From positions 1-5,053 of the forward strand of contig JAUPWJ010000037.1 of the NCBI GenBank assembly GCA_030916575.1: DNA of 5,053 nt, in the 5' to 3' direction. Each line of letters begins with the position of its first letter. The first letter of the stretch is position 1. The position numbers and the translations under genes are program-made. Below are positions 1-5,053 of the stretch, piece by piece. The notes under the pieces are model-generated. The model did not search any database. It worked only from the letters and a program-made list of their open reading frames with translations, and was not told the origin of the DNA. The stretch is from Patescibacteria group bacterium. Its GTDB lineage: Bacteria > Patescibacteriota > Minisyncoccia > Phycocordibacterales > UBA9973.

Positions 1-58
1 CATCCCTTGCGAGACACGATTTTAAGTCGTGCGCGTATACCAATTCCGCCATCCGGGC
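1..58 (-). tRNA. tRNA-Leu, anticodon TAA (3' part beyond window)
   Basis: Read on the minus strand, the gene begins with the acceptor strand GCCCGGA at 58-52. A D-arm containing AATTGGTATAC follows, then an anticodon stem CACGA/TCGTG enclosing the loop CTTAAAA. The anticodon TAA lies at plus positions 24-22 and decodes UUA leucine codons. A long variable arm can be folded after it as TCTC-GCAA-GGGA, which is the class II architecture expected for leucine tRNA. The T-arm, the acceptor 3' strand and any encoded CCA lie left of position 1. It follows tRNA-Cys by 48 bases in the same direction, so the two are probably co-transcribed. Confidence 0.93.
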
Positions 59-106
59 AAGTATCGAAAATTCTAACATTTTTTCTTATAAATTTACAGC
101 CCTCTG

Positions 107-178
107 AGGCCTGGGGCGGAATCGAACCGCCGTATCTTCCTTTTGCAGAGGAATGCCTTACCACTTGGCGACCAGGCC
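107..178 (-). tRNA. tRNA-Cys, anticodon GCA
   Basis: A complete 72-nt cloverleaf is readable on the minus strand. The acceptor stem GGCCTGG/CCAGGCC pairs 178-172 with 114-108. The anticodon stem TTCCT/AGGAA encloses CTGCAAA, with anticodon GCA at plus 146-144. The T-stem GGCGG/CCGCC carries the normal TTCGATT loop. The discriminator base (complement of 107) is U, the usual cysteine identity base. The next bases read CAG rather than CCA, so the CCA tail is not encoded and must be added by tRNA nucleotidyltransferase. The gene begins 14 bases beyond the rbfA stop codon and is followed by tRNA-Leu. Confidence 0.96.
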
Positions 179-189
179 AACAATACTAC

Positions 190-218
190 ATACTACTTTT
201 GATTCAATAATTCGTCAA
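190..218 (-). promoter_or_regulatory. Possible sigma70-type promoter for the tRNA-Cys/tRNA-Leu pair
   Basis: On the minus strand TTGACG (218-213, 5 of 6 to the -35 consensus) is followed after exactly 17 bases by TAGTAT (195-190, 4 of 6 to the -10 consensus). The -10 box overlaps the rbfA TAG stop and ends 11 bases before the tRNA-Cys 5' end, a distance compatible with a short 5' leader. It would let the tRNAs be expressed independently of infB-rbfA. The -10 match is weak and the region is AT-rich, so chance occurrence is quite possible. Confidence 0.3.
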
Positions 219-540
219 TTCTTTGTCTATTCTTTTCACCTAAATCTATTTCTATATCTATAAATGGAATCATCTTTGTCTCCATATTTTTCTTTAAGAA
301 TTCTCGAAGTTCTCCTCTCTTTCTTTTTGCAAATTCTAAGGCGGTGCGTTCTTTATCAATAGGTAAGACTGTTATATAAATTGTTCCGCGCTTAAGGTCA
401 GGGGAGACTGTAGTAGAAGTCACAGTCACCAAAGATGTGTTATTACTCTCACGCCCTAAAAATTGGGCAGAGAGTTCTTTTATTAAGTTAGCAACTTTTT
501 CTTGTCTGCCACCTTGTGAGGCATTTTCTTCATTAGTCAT
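193..540 (-). CDS. rbfA: Ribosome-binding factor A (30S maturation factor)
   Basis: This 115-residue protein is the usual length for RbfA, a small KH-fold cytoplasmic protein that binds immature 30S subunits and helps 16S rRNA 5'-end maturation, notably in the cold. Family hallmarks appear in order: a basic N-terminal helix with the KVANLIKEL stretch (15-23), a TVTSTTVSPDL strand-turn (39-49), the IYITVLP strand (54-60), a helix containing RGELREFL (75-82), IPFIDIEID (91-99) and a C-terminal RIDELL (107-112). The ATG at 540-538 lies 2 bases after the infB stop, so translation is probably coupled, and no Shine-Dalgarno is visible. infB-rbfA is a classic gene pair; truB, often next, is replaced here by tRNA genes. 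Confidence 0.93.
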   Translation of the reverse strand: MTNEENASQGGRQEKVANLIKELSAQFLGRESNNTSLVTVTSTTVSPDLKRGTIYITVLPIDKERTALEFAKRKRGELREFLKKNMETKMIPFIDIEIDLGEKNRQRIDELLNQK

Positions 541-542
541 AG

Positions 543-2048
543 TTATTTTTGTATTAAAGCAAAACCTTCTAGTGTGTCACCACCAACTATTTCTGTTTTG
601 GACTCTATCATCATTCCGAATTCTGCCCCTTCTTCCACTTCTTTGGTTTTAACCTTTCCTTTCTCTAAGTTTACAATTCTTCCACGACCAATTTCAAAAT
701 CTCGGCGCATTATCTTTACAGTACTATCTAGTGCAATACTTCCTTCAGTAACTTTTCCACCCACGATTTGGCGCTCTTTCGTTCTACTAAAAGCTTTGAT
801 TATTTTTGCTCGGCCAGTTATTTCTGTAGTCTCTACTCTTGGTCGGCGTTTCTCCATTTCTTCTTTTAGCCAATCAGTCATTTTGTAAATAATATCAAAG
901 AAGTTCATCTCTATTCCTCGGTGTAGTGCTAAATCGCGAGCATTGGCATCAGCGGATACATTGAAGCCTATTATTATAGCTTCGTCGCCATTTGCTATCT
1001 TCTTTATGTCTCCTTCGTTGATGGGGCCAGCTCCAGAGCCTACAATTTTAAATTCTGCGCCGTCGCTTTCTATTTTATAAATTTCTTTTTCAATAGCTTC
1101 TACCATACCTGATACATCGGCTTTGAGGACTATTGGTATTATTTTTTTATTTGATTGTTCTTTTGGAGTTTCTTTAGTATTTATTTTGTTTTTCCAATTT
1201 GATACATATTCTAGTGCTCCTTCTTTTTTTATAAAAGATTTAAATTCGCCTCCAATTGCTGGAATAATATCAAAGCCTATTAAACGAATAGGGGAAGAGA
1301 AGGTAGCCTCATTTATCATTTTACCTAAAAAGTTCTCCATCATTCTGGTAGAACAAGTGCTCTCCTCTACGGCTATCGTCATACCTTTTTTTAGAGTACC
1401 GTCTTTTATTATGAGTGATGCTTCTACTCCACGTTTGGAGTCTAGATTTGCTTCTATTATGTATCCAGATGCAGGAGCCTCGGTATCTCCGGTAAAGTTT
1501 TCCATTTGAGCTAAGACATTGATAAGGGATAAAAGCTCATCTACTCCTGTACCCACTTTTGCTGAAATCAAAACGAAAGGAATTGTGCCTCCGTAATTTT
1601 CTAAGTAAATTTCATTTTCAGCTAAATCAGTTTTTGTTTTTTCAATATTGGCACCTTCCTTGTCTATTTTATTTATAGCGACAATATATGGAATTTTGCA
1701 CTCCATGATAGTTTTATAGGCTTCTATGGTTTGAGGTTTTACAGAGTCTTCTGCAGAGACGACGAGTATGGCTATATCTGCTACACGCGCTCCACGTAGA
1801 CGCATTTTAGAAAAGGCTTCGTGCCCTGGAGTATCCAAGAAAGTTATTTTCTTATCTACACCATTTTCATCTTTATGCAATACTTCGTATGCAGAAATTC
1901 TTTGAGTAATACCTCCGGCTTCTTTATCTACGATATTTGTTTTACGAATATAATCGAGCAGGGTAGATTTGCCATGGTCAATGTGTCCCATCACCACAAC
2001 GATAGGGGGGCGTTCAACTATATTTGTTTTTGTATTTTTTTTATCCAT
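543..2048 (-). CDS. infB: Translation initiation factor IF-2, short form
   Basis: IF-2 is the GTPase that brings formylmethionyl-tRNA to the 30S subunit and promotes 50S joining. The G domain shows G1 GHIDHGKS (21-28), the GGITQ element (45-49), G3 DTPGHE (72-77), G4 NKID (126-129) and G5 SAK (162-164). A beta-barrel domain II follows (about 195-285), then the IF2-specific domain (about 303-395, with GFNVSADANAR at 361-371) and the C-terminal barrel (about 405-498). At 501 residues it lacks the long N-terminal region of the E. coli protein (about 890 residues): the start lies only 20 residues before G1. GGITQ is followed by RIS instead of the usual HIG. Several residues reported as important for fMet-tRNA binding in the C-terminal barrel differ (see findings). 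The stop falls 2 bases before rbfA; the start is 14 bases after the upstream gene, without a Shine-Dalgarno. Confidence 0.97.
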   Translation of the reverse strand: MDKKNTKTNIVERPPIVVVMGHIDHGKSTLLDYIRKTNIVDKEAGGITQRISAYEVLHKDENGVDKKITFLDTPGHEAFSKMRLRGARVADIAILVVSAEDSVKPQTIEAYKTIMECKIPYIVAINKIDKEGANIEKTKTDLAENEIYLENYGGTIPFVLISAKVGTGVDELLSLINVLAQMENFTGDTEAPASGYIIEANLDSKRGVEASLIIKDGTLKKGMTIAVEESTCSTRMMENFLGKMINEATFSSPIRLIGFDIIPAIGGEFKSFIKKEGALEYVSNWKNKINTKETPKEQSNKKIIPIVLKADVSGMVEAIEKEIYKIESDGAEFKIVGSGAGPINEGDIKKIANGDEAIIIGFNVSADANARDLALHRGIEMNFFDIIYKMTDWLKEEMEKRRPRVETTEITGRAKIIKAFSRTKERQIVGGKVTEGSIALDSTVKIMRRDFEIGRGRIVNLEKGKVKTKEVEEGAEFGMMIESKTEIVGGDTLEGFALIQK

Positions 2049-2062
2049 ATTTAAATTACAGA

Positions 2063-2530
2063 CTAAACTTCAGCTTTCTCTAGTGCGCTCTTCTCTTCCT
2101 CAGTGAGTTCATATTCTGATTTACCTCCTTTAATTGGTTTTGCAAAGACACTCATACGTTCTCGGGAATATAGACTAGATAAAATAACTCCATCTTTGTC
2201 TTCATTTAAAATTCCAATTGCGAAACTTTGATTACTTCCTTGGTCAGGGAAAGGATTGAATCTTATAGTCTCAAGACCACGCAAACTCTTTCTTAATTTT
2301 TGATTGATAACTTTTATTTCTTCTTCTGTTTGTTCTTTGGCACGGTTTAGTTTTATGATATTGTCTTCAAGTATTCCTATAGTGTCTTCCAAATCTTTTG
2401 CTTTTTTACCAAGGAAAAATCTTTTTAGTCTCTTTTCAGTCTTTATAATCCAAAGCGTGCCTAAAATTATGGCAATGCCAGTTATAACTAAAGAAATCAA
2501 AACAAAAAGACTGTCGAGCTTTATATTCAT
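2063..2530 (-). CDS. DUF4446 family membrane-anchored protein, function unknown
   Basis: The 155-residue product has one strongly hydrophobic segment near the N-terminus (about 6-29), then a basic stretch (KTEKRLKRFF, 30-39) suggesting a cytoplasmic C-terminal part, then a charged helical region with coiled-coil character (about 44-85). The C-terminal half carries what I recognise as the DUF4446 signature: RFNPFPDQGSNQSFAIGILN (90-109), ILSSLYSRE (116-124) and FAKPIKGGKSEYELTEEE (129-146). No biochemical role is known to me; the family usually has this size and layout. It is the first gene of the minus-strand unit and lies 14 bases upstream of infB, which suggests co-expression with translation genes but does not prove a role there. 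The ATG at 2530-2528 is chosen because the hydrophobic anchor follows directly; no Shine-Dalgarno is seen. Confidence 0.85.
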   Translation of the reverse strand: MNIKLDSLFVLISLVITGIAIILGTLWIIKTEKRLKRFFLGKKAKDLEDTIGILEDNIIKLNRAKEQTEEEIKVINQKLRKSLRGLETIRFNPFPDQGSNQSFAIGILNEDKDGVILSSLYSRERMSVFAKPIKGGKSEYELTEEEKSALEKAEV

Positions 2531-2548
2531 ATCTTTTCAATATATACT
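2520..2548 (+). promoter_or_regulatory. Candidate promoter of the cysteine desulfurase gene (leaderless)
   Basis: TTTATA (2520-2525, 4 of 6 to -35) and TATACT (2543-2548, 5 of 6 to -10) are separated by exactly 17 bases. The ATG at 2555 begins 7 bases after the -10 box, which is where transcription would be expected to start, so the mRNA would be leaderless. This fits the absence of a Shine-Dalgarno sequence. The -35 box lies inside the first codons of the divergent DUF4446 gene. Confidence 0.5.
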
Positions 2549-2567
2549 ACTTTTATGTCTAAATCAA
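2539..2567 (-). promoter_or_regulatory. Candidate promoter of the DUF4446-infB-rbfA unit
   Basis: On the minus strand TTGATT (2567-2562, 4 of 6 to -35) is followed after 17 bases by TATATT (2544-2539, 5 of 6 to -10). The predicted start point, near 2532, is about 2 bases before the ATG at 2530, so the transcript would be almost leaderless. The -10 box overlaps that of the opposite promoter by two bases (2543-2544), and the -35 box lies within the first codons of the desulfurase gene. Confidence 0.45.
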
Positions 2568-3736
2568 ATAAAATATACCTAGATTATGCATCAGCTACTC
2601 CTGTTGACGAGAGAGTTTTCCAAGTTATGCAAAAAATTACAAAGGAAAATTTTGCAAATGCAGGAGCCATTCATGAATTTGGAGTGAGTTCGGAAATATT
2701 ACTTTCTCAAAATAGGGAAGAAGTAGCCCAAATACTCGGAGCTCATGCTGATGAAATTATCTTTACTTCTGGAGCAACTGAATCAAATAATTTAGCAATA
2801 TTAGGTACAGTACAGAAAAATAATTTACATATTGTTACTACAAATATAGAGCATGCTTCAGTACTAGAGACTTGTAAGTATTTAGACCTGCCTGCCGGTA
2901 GGCAGGGAAATCAAGAAATAGAAGTGACTTATGTTCCTGTGGAAGAAAACGGTATAGTAAATCCTGAGAAAATTCGTAAAGCGTTAAAGAAAAATACGGT
3001 TTTAGTAAGTGTGATGTATGCCAATAATGAAATCGGCACAATCCAACCAATAAAAGAAATTGCAAAAGTTATTAGGAATTTTAATAAAGTAAATTCCACA
3101 AAAGTAATATTTCATACTGATGCCACACAAGCTATGAATTATTTACCAATCAATGTTGAAAAACTCGGTGTGGATTTATTGTCTTTAAATAGTGGCAAGA
3201 TTTATGGGCCGAAAGGTGTCGGTCTGCTTTATGTAAAAAGGAAAACACCAATTACTAAAATTATGCATGGCGGAGAGCAAGAATTTAATTTAAGACCAGG
3301 CACAGAAAATATCCCATTAATTGTAGGCATAACTCTCGCTTTAAAAATTACCGAGAAGATGAAAGAGAAAGAAGCAAAAAGACTTACCACTCTTCGAGAT
3401 TACTTTTTCGCCAAGTTATTAAAATTACAATATGAAATAAAAATTAATGGAGATAGTGTTGAAAGATTACCGAATAATGTAAATATTACAATTCCTAAAA
3501 TTCCAAGTGATTTACTCGTGATAGAACTTTCTGCTCATGGTATATATGCATCCGAGAAAAGTGCGTGCAAGTCTGGAGACAAAAAGGCTTCACATGTAAT
3601 ACAAGCTTTAAGAGAAGGTGTTGATGAAGGAAGTCTGCGTTTTTCTCTCGGCCGAAGTACTACAAAGAAAGATATTGATTATACAGTTAAAAGTCTAGAG
3701 AGCATTTTGACTAAGTTAAGTAAATGGTATACTTAA
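2555..3736 (+). CDS. Cysteine desulfurase, class I (NifS/IscS-like)
   Basis: This PLP enzyme takes sulfur from L-cysteine as an enzyme persulfide, releasing alanine, for Fe-S clusters or tRNA thiolation. Visible features in the 393 residues are the N-terminal IYLDYASATPVD (7-18), the PLP phosphate loop SGATESNN (72-79), the cofactor-stacking His100, NNEIGT (157-162), Asp189 and Gln192 for the pyridine ring, PLP lysine Lys215 in SGKIYGPKG, the RPGTEN loop (247-252), and catalytic Cys338 in SACKSG. Two oddities: the residue before the PLP lysine is Gly rather than the usual His, and residues 112-118 (LPAGRQG) come from an inserted palindromic repeat. Spacing from Lys215 to Cys338 is close to that of E. 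coli IscS (206 to 328). No scaffold or acceptor gene is adjacent, so the choice between iscS, nifS or a thiouridine role is open. The start at 2555 fits the promoter; there is no Shine-Dalgarno. Confidence 0.94.
   Translation: MSKSNKIYLDYASATPVDERVFQVMQKITKENFANAGAIHEFGVSSEILLSQNREEVAQILGAHADEIIFTSGATESNNLAILGTVQKNNLHIVTTNIEHASVLETCKYLDLPAGRQGNQEIEVTYVPVEENGIVNPEKIRKALKKNTVLVSVMYANNEIGTIQPIKEIAKVIRNFNKVNSTKVIFHTDATQAMNYLPINVEKLGVDLLSLNSGKIYGPKGVGLLYVKRKTPITKIMHGGEQEFNLRPGTENIPLIVGITLALKITEKMKEKEAKRLTTLRDYFFAKLLKLQYEIKINGDSVERLPNNVNITIPKIPSDLLVIELSAHGIYASEKSACKSGDKKASHVIQALREGVDEGSLRFSLGRSTTKKDIDYTVKSLESILTKLSKWYT
2887..2906. repeat. GC-rich palindromic repeat inserted in frame (LPAGRQG)
   Basis: CCTGCCTGCCGGTAGGCAGG is a 20-bp inverted repeat with one departure from perfect symmetry (G at position 8 opposite T at 13, a G-U wobble in RNA). 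CCTGCCT pairs with AGGCAGG around a six-base centre. It stands out in AT-rich coding sequence. With its neighbouring bases it encodes residues 112-118, LPAGRQG, in a surface loop where related desulfurases are about seven residues shorter. From memory, the same heptapeptide and its other-frame or reverse-strand readings (such as PAYRQAG) recur in unrelated Parcubacteria proteins, so I infer a dispersed element. Only one copy is in this window. Confidence 0.8.
3707..3733 (+). promoter_or_regulatory. Possible internal promoter for the P-type ATPase gene
   Basis: TTGACT (3707-3712, 5 of 6 to -35) precedes TATACT (3728-3733, 5 of 6 to -10) with a 15-base spacer. That is shorter than optimal, but the -10 is extended by a TGG at 3725-3727. 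The predicted start, about 3740, leaves a leader near 10 bases before the ATG at 3750. The elements lie in the last codons of the desulfurase gene, so the ATPase could be expressed alone as well as by read-through. Confidence 0.35.
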
Positions 3737-3749
3737 AATAATTTTTAAA

Positions 3750-5053
3750 ATGATACCTTATAAATTATTCGCAACAAAAAAGCTTTCTGACATATACACT
3801 GAACTATGTTGTGACGTGAATGGATTAAATGATTCACAAGCGGTTGAGCATTTAAAAAAATATGGACCAAATAAAATTTCTGTAAAAGAAATAAAGTGGT
3901 GGCAGATATTACTAAGACAGTTCGCTTCTCCTTTTGTTTATGTTCTTATTTTTGCTTCATTTCTTGCTCTGTATTTAGGTGAAACAATAGATAGTATATT
4001 TATCGCTTCATTCGTTTTAATAGGTGCTGTGCTAGGATTTATTCAAGAATATAATTCGCAAAAATCAGTTGAACTTTTGAAGAAATTTTTAGTTGACCAT
4101 TCTAAAATTTTGAGGGGAGGAAAAGAAGTACTTGTAAAAAGTGAAGACATAGTACCAGGAGATATTTGTATACTAGAACCCGGTAATATTATATGTGCTG
4201 ACATACGATTTATTAAAGCAGACAATTTGTTGATTGATGAGTCAATTTTAACTGGAGAGTCAATGTCTGTGTCAAAAACCTCATTGCTTTTAAGTGAACA
4301 AAGTATTTCAGGTATTCACGATGCTGTAAATATGGGCTTTTCAGGGACAACAGTAATGCAAGGTAAGGGTGTGGGTATTATTGTATCTACCGGGAAAGAT
4401 ACACAAATTGGTAGTATTACGAAACTTACTGCTGAAAGTGAGGGAGTAAGTACTTTTGAAAAAGGTATTTCAAAATTAAGTAAATGGATTTTAAAAATAA
4501 TTTTAACAACTTTAGCGCTTGTTTTTATCGTTAATTTTTTAATAAAGAAAGATGATAGTAAAATAAATTTTGCTGATATTATATTATTTTCAATTGCTCT
4601 TGCAGTGAGTGTAATTCCTGAGACATTACCTGTTGTTTCTGCTCTTTCATTTTCCAAAGGTTCACTCGCCTTAGCTAGAAAACATGTCGTAGTAAAGAGA
4701 CTTTCTGCTGTTGAGGACTTGGGTAGTATTGAAGTTTTGTGTACTGATAAAACTGGAACAATAACAGAAAATAAAATGTCTGTTAGTGCTTTCCATTCTG
4801 AGAATGAGAATTTTTGTCTTTCGTGTGGAATTCTTACTTCATCTACATCACAAGGAAGCAGTTCTTTTGACGTGGCATTATTTGCAAAAATAGGTGAGGG
4901 TGGTGAGTTGAATCAGTATCAGAAGATAAACGAATTACCTTTTGACCCAGAAAGAAAAAGAAACAGTGTGCTCGTTTCTGTGGAAAATGAAAATAAATTA
5001 ATCGTTAGAGGAGCTCCTGAGACAATTATTGATTTATGTGTAAACAAGATCGG
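3750..5053 (+). CDS. P-type cation-transporting ATPase, N-terminal half (open at window end)
   Basis: About 434 codons are visible without a stop; family members are usually 800-900 residues. This is a membrane pump that couples ATP hydrolysis, through an aspartyl phosphate, to cation transport. In order: a cation-ATPase N-terminal domain (about 11-45, with GLNDSQAVEHLKKYGPNKI), two membrane helices (about 60-77 and 80-98), an actuator domain with LTGES (167-171), helices about 247-264 and 276-298 with PETLP (290-294), the phosphorylation motif CTDKTGT with Asp333, then FDPERKR (398-404) and RGAPE (420-424) of the nucleotide-binding domain. VVVKRL and LCTDKTGT resemble P3B magnesium pumps, while RGAPE and FDPERKR resemble P2A calcium pumps; there is no CPx motif, so it is not a heavy-metal pump. 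Substrate unassigned. It starts 13 bases after the desulfurase stop, without a Shine-Dalgarno; the ATG gives the expected N-terminal domain. Confidence 0.92.
   Translation, partial: MIPYKLFATKKLSDIYTELCCDVNGLNDSQAVEHLKKYGPNKISVKEIKWWQILLRQFASPFVYVLIFASFLALYLGETIDSIFIASFVLIGAVLGFIQEYNSQKSVELLKKFLVDHSKILRGGKEVLVKSEDIVPGDICILEPGNIICADIRFIKADNLLIDESILTGESMSVSKTSLLLSEQSISGIHDAVNMGFSGTTVMQGKGVGIIVSTGKDTQIGSITKLTAESEGVSTFEKGISKLSKWILKIILTTLALVFIVNFLIKKDDSKINFADIILFSIALAVSVIPETLPVVSALSFSKGSLALARKHVVVKRLSAVEDLGSIEVLCTDKTGTITENKMSVSAFHSENENFCLSCGILTSSTSQGSSSFDVALFAKIGEGGELNQYQKINELPFDPERKRNSVLVSVENENKLIVRGAPETIIDLCVNKI

Noticed and set aside
190..200. 11-base direct repeat ATACTACTTTT shared with 2544-2554
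   Set aside because: A match this short is expected by chance in AT-rich sequence of this size, and the two sites have different contexts.
7..210. Small plus-strand open frame across the tRNA genes
   Set aside because: It overlaps two clear tRNA genes on the other strand, and tRNA genes are not expected to encode protein.
1123..1509. Long open frame on the plus strand opposite infB
   Set aside because: It lies entirely antisense to conserved IF-2 coding sequence and shows no family motif; its hydrophobic, serine-rich content is what antisense reading of AT-rich codons gives.
3716..3727. 12-base repeat TTAAGTAAATGG shared with 4476-4487, encoding LSKW in both genes
   Set aside because: It is too short to show duplication; both copies are lysine-rich codons in unrelated proteins with no similarity around them.
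3735..3751. AT-only inverted repeat between the desulfurase stop and the ATPase start as a terminator
   Set aside because: The stem would be made only of A-T pairs, with no GC-rich core and no distinct U-run, and the downstream gene follows on the same strand.
4316..4657. Open frame on the minus strand opposite the ATPase
   Set aside because: It is antisense to the conserved actuator and fourth-helix region of the ATPase, with no recognisable domain or start signal.
543..5053. Possible UGA recoding, as in some Patescibacteria (Gracilibacteria, Absconditabacteria)
   Set aside because: No reading frame here needs an in-frame TGA; glycine is coded by GGN. The four visible stops are TAA or TAG, but four are too few to conclude anything.

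Overview
This is an AT-rich, tightly packed bacterial window that looks like a member of the Candidate Phyla Radiation (Patescibacteria), probably a Parcubacteria-type lineage. Three things point there. Translation factor IF-2 is cut down to its catalytic core. A DUF4446 protein is joined to infB. Most tellingly, a GC-rich palindrome (CCTGCCTGCCGGTAGGCAGG) sits in frame inside a gene and is read as LPAGRQG, a dispersed insert I recall from many Parcubacteria proteins. The assignment is inference; there is no 16S rRNA or other phylogenetic anchor here.

Left half, minus strand (2530 down to 1). The order of expression is a membrane-anchored DUF4446 protein, infB, rbfA, tRNA-Cys(GCA) and tRNA-Leu(TAA), the last cut by the window edge. 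Gaps are 14, 2, 14 and 48 bases, so this looks like one translation-centred transcription unit. A possible extra promoter lies at the end of rbfA for the tRNAs. IF-2 delivers initiator tRNA to the 30S subunit, RbfA matures the 30S subunit, and the tRNAs feed elongation.

Right half, plus strand (2555 to the end). A class I (NifS/IscS-like) cysteine desulfurase carries the palindromic insert. After 13 bases comes a P-type cation-transporting ATPase, open at the right edge, with about half of a normal protein visible. No scaffold (IscU), SUF gene or thiouridylase is in view, so the sulfur acceptor is unknown.

The two halves diverge from only 24 bp (2531-2554). I read two overlapping, oppositely directed sigma70-type promoters there, with their -35 boxes inside the opposite gene's first codons. 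They would give leaderless or nearly leaderless mRNAs. None of the five visible starts has a recognisable Shine-Dalgarno sequence.

I see no CRISPR array, insertion sequence, phage gene, defence system or clear rho-independent terminator, and no intergenic stretch over 50 bases. I found no convincing undescribed multi-gene system. The most noteworthy signals are the in-frame palindrome, the compact divergent promoter, and an IF-2 whose fMet-tRNA-binding C-terminal domain has lost several residues reported as important.
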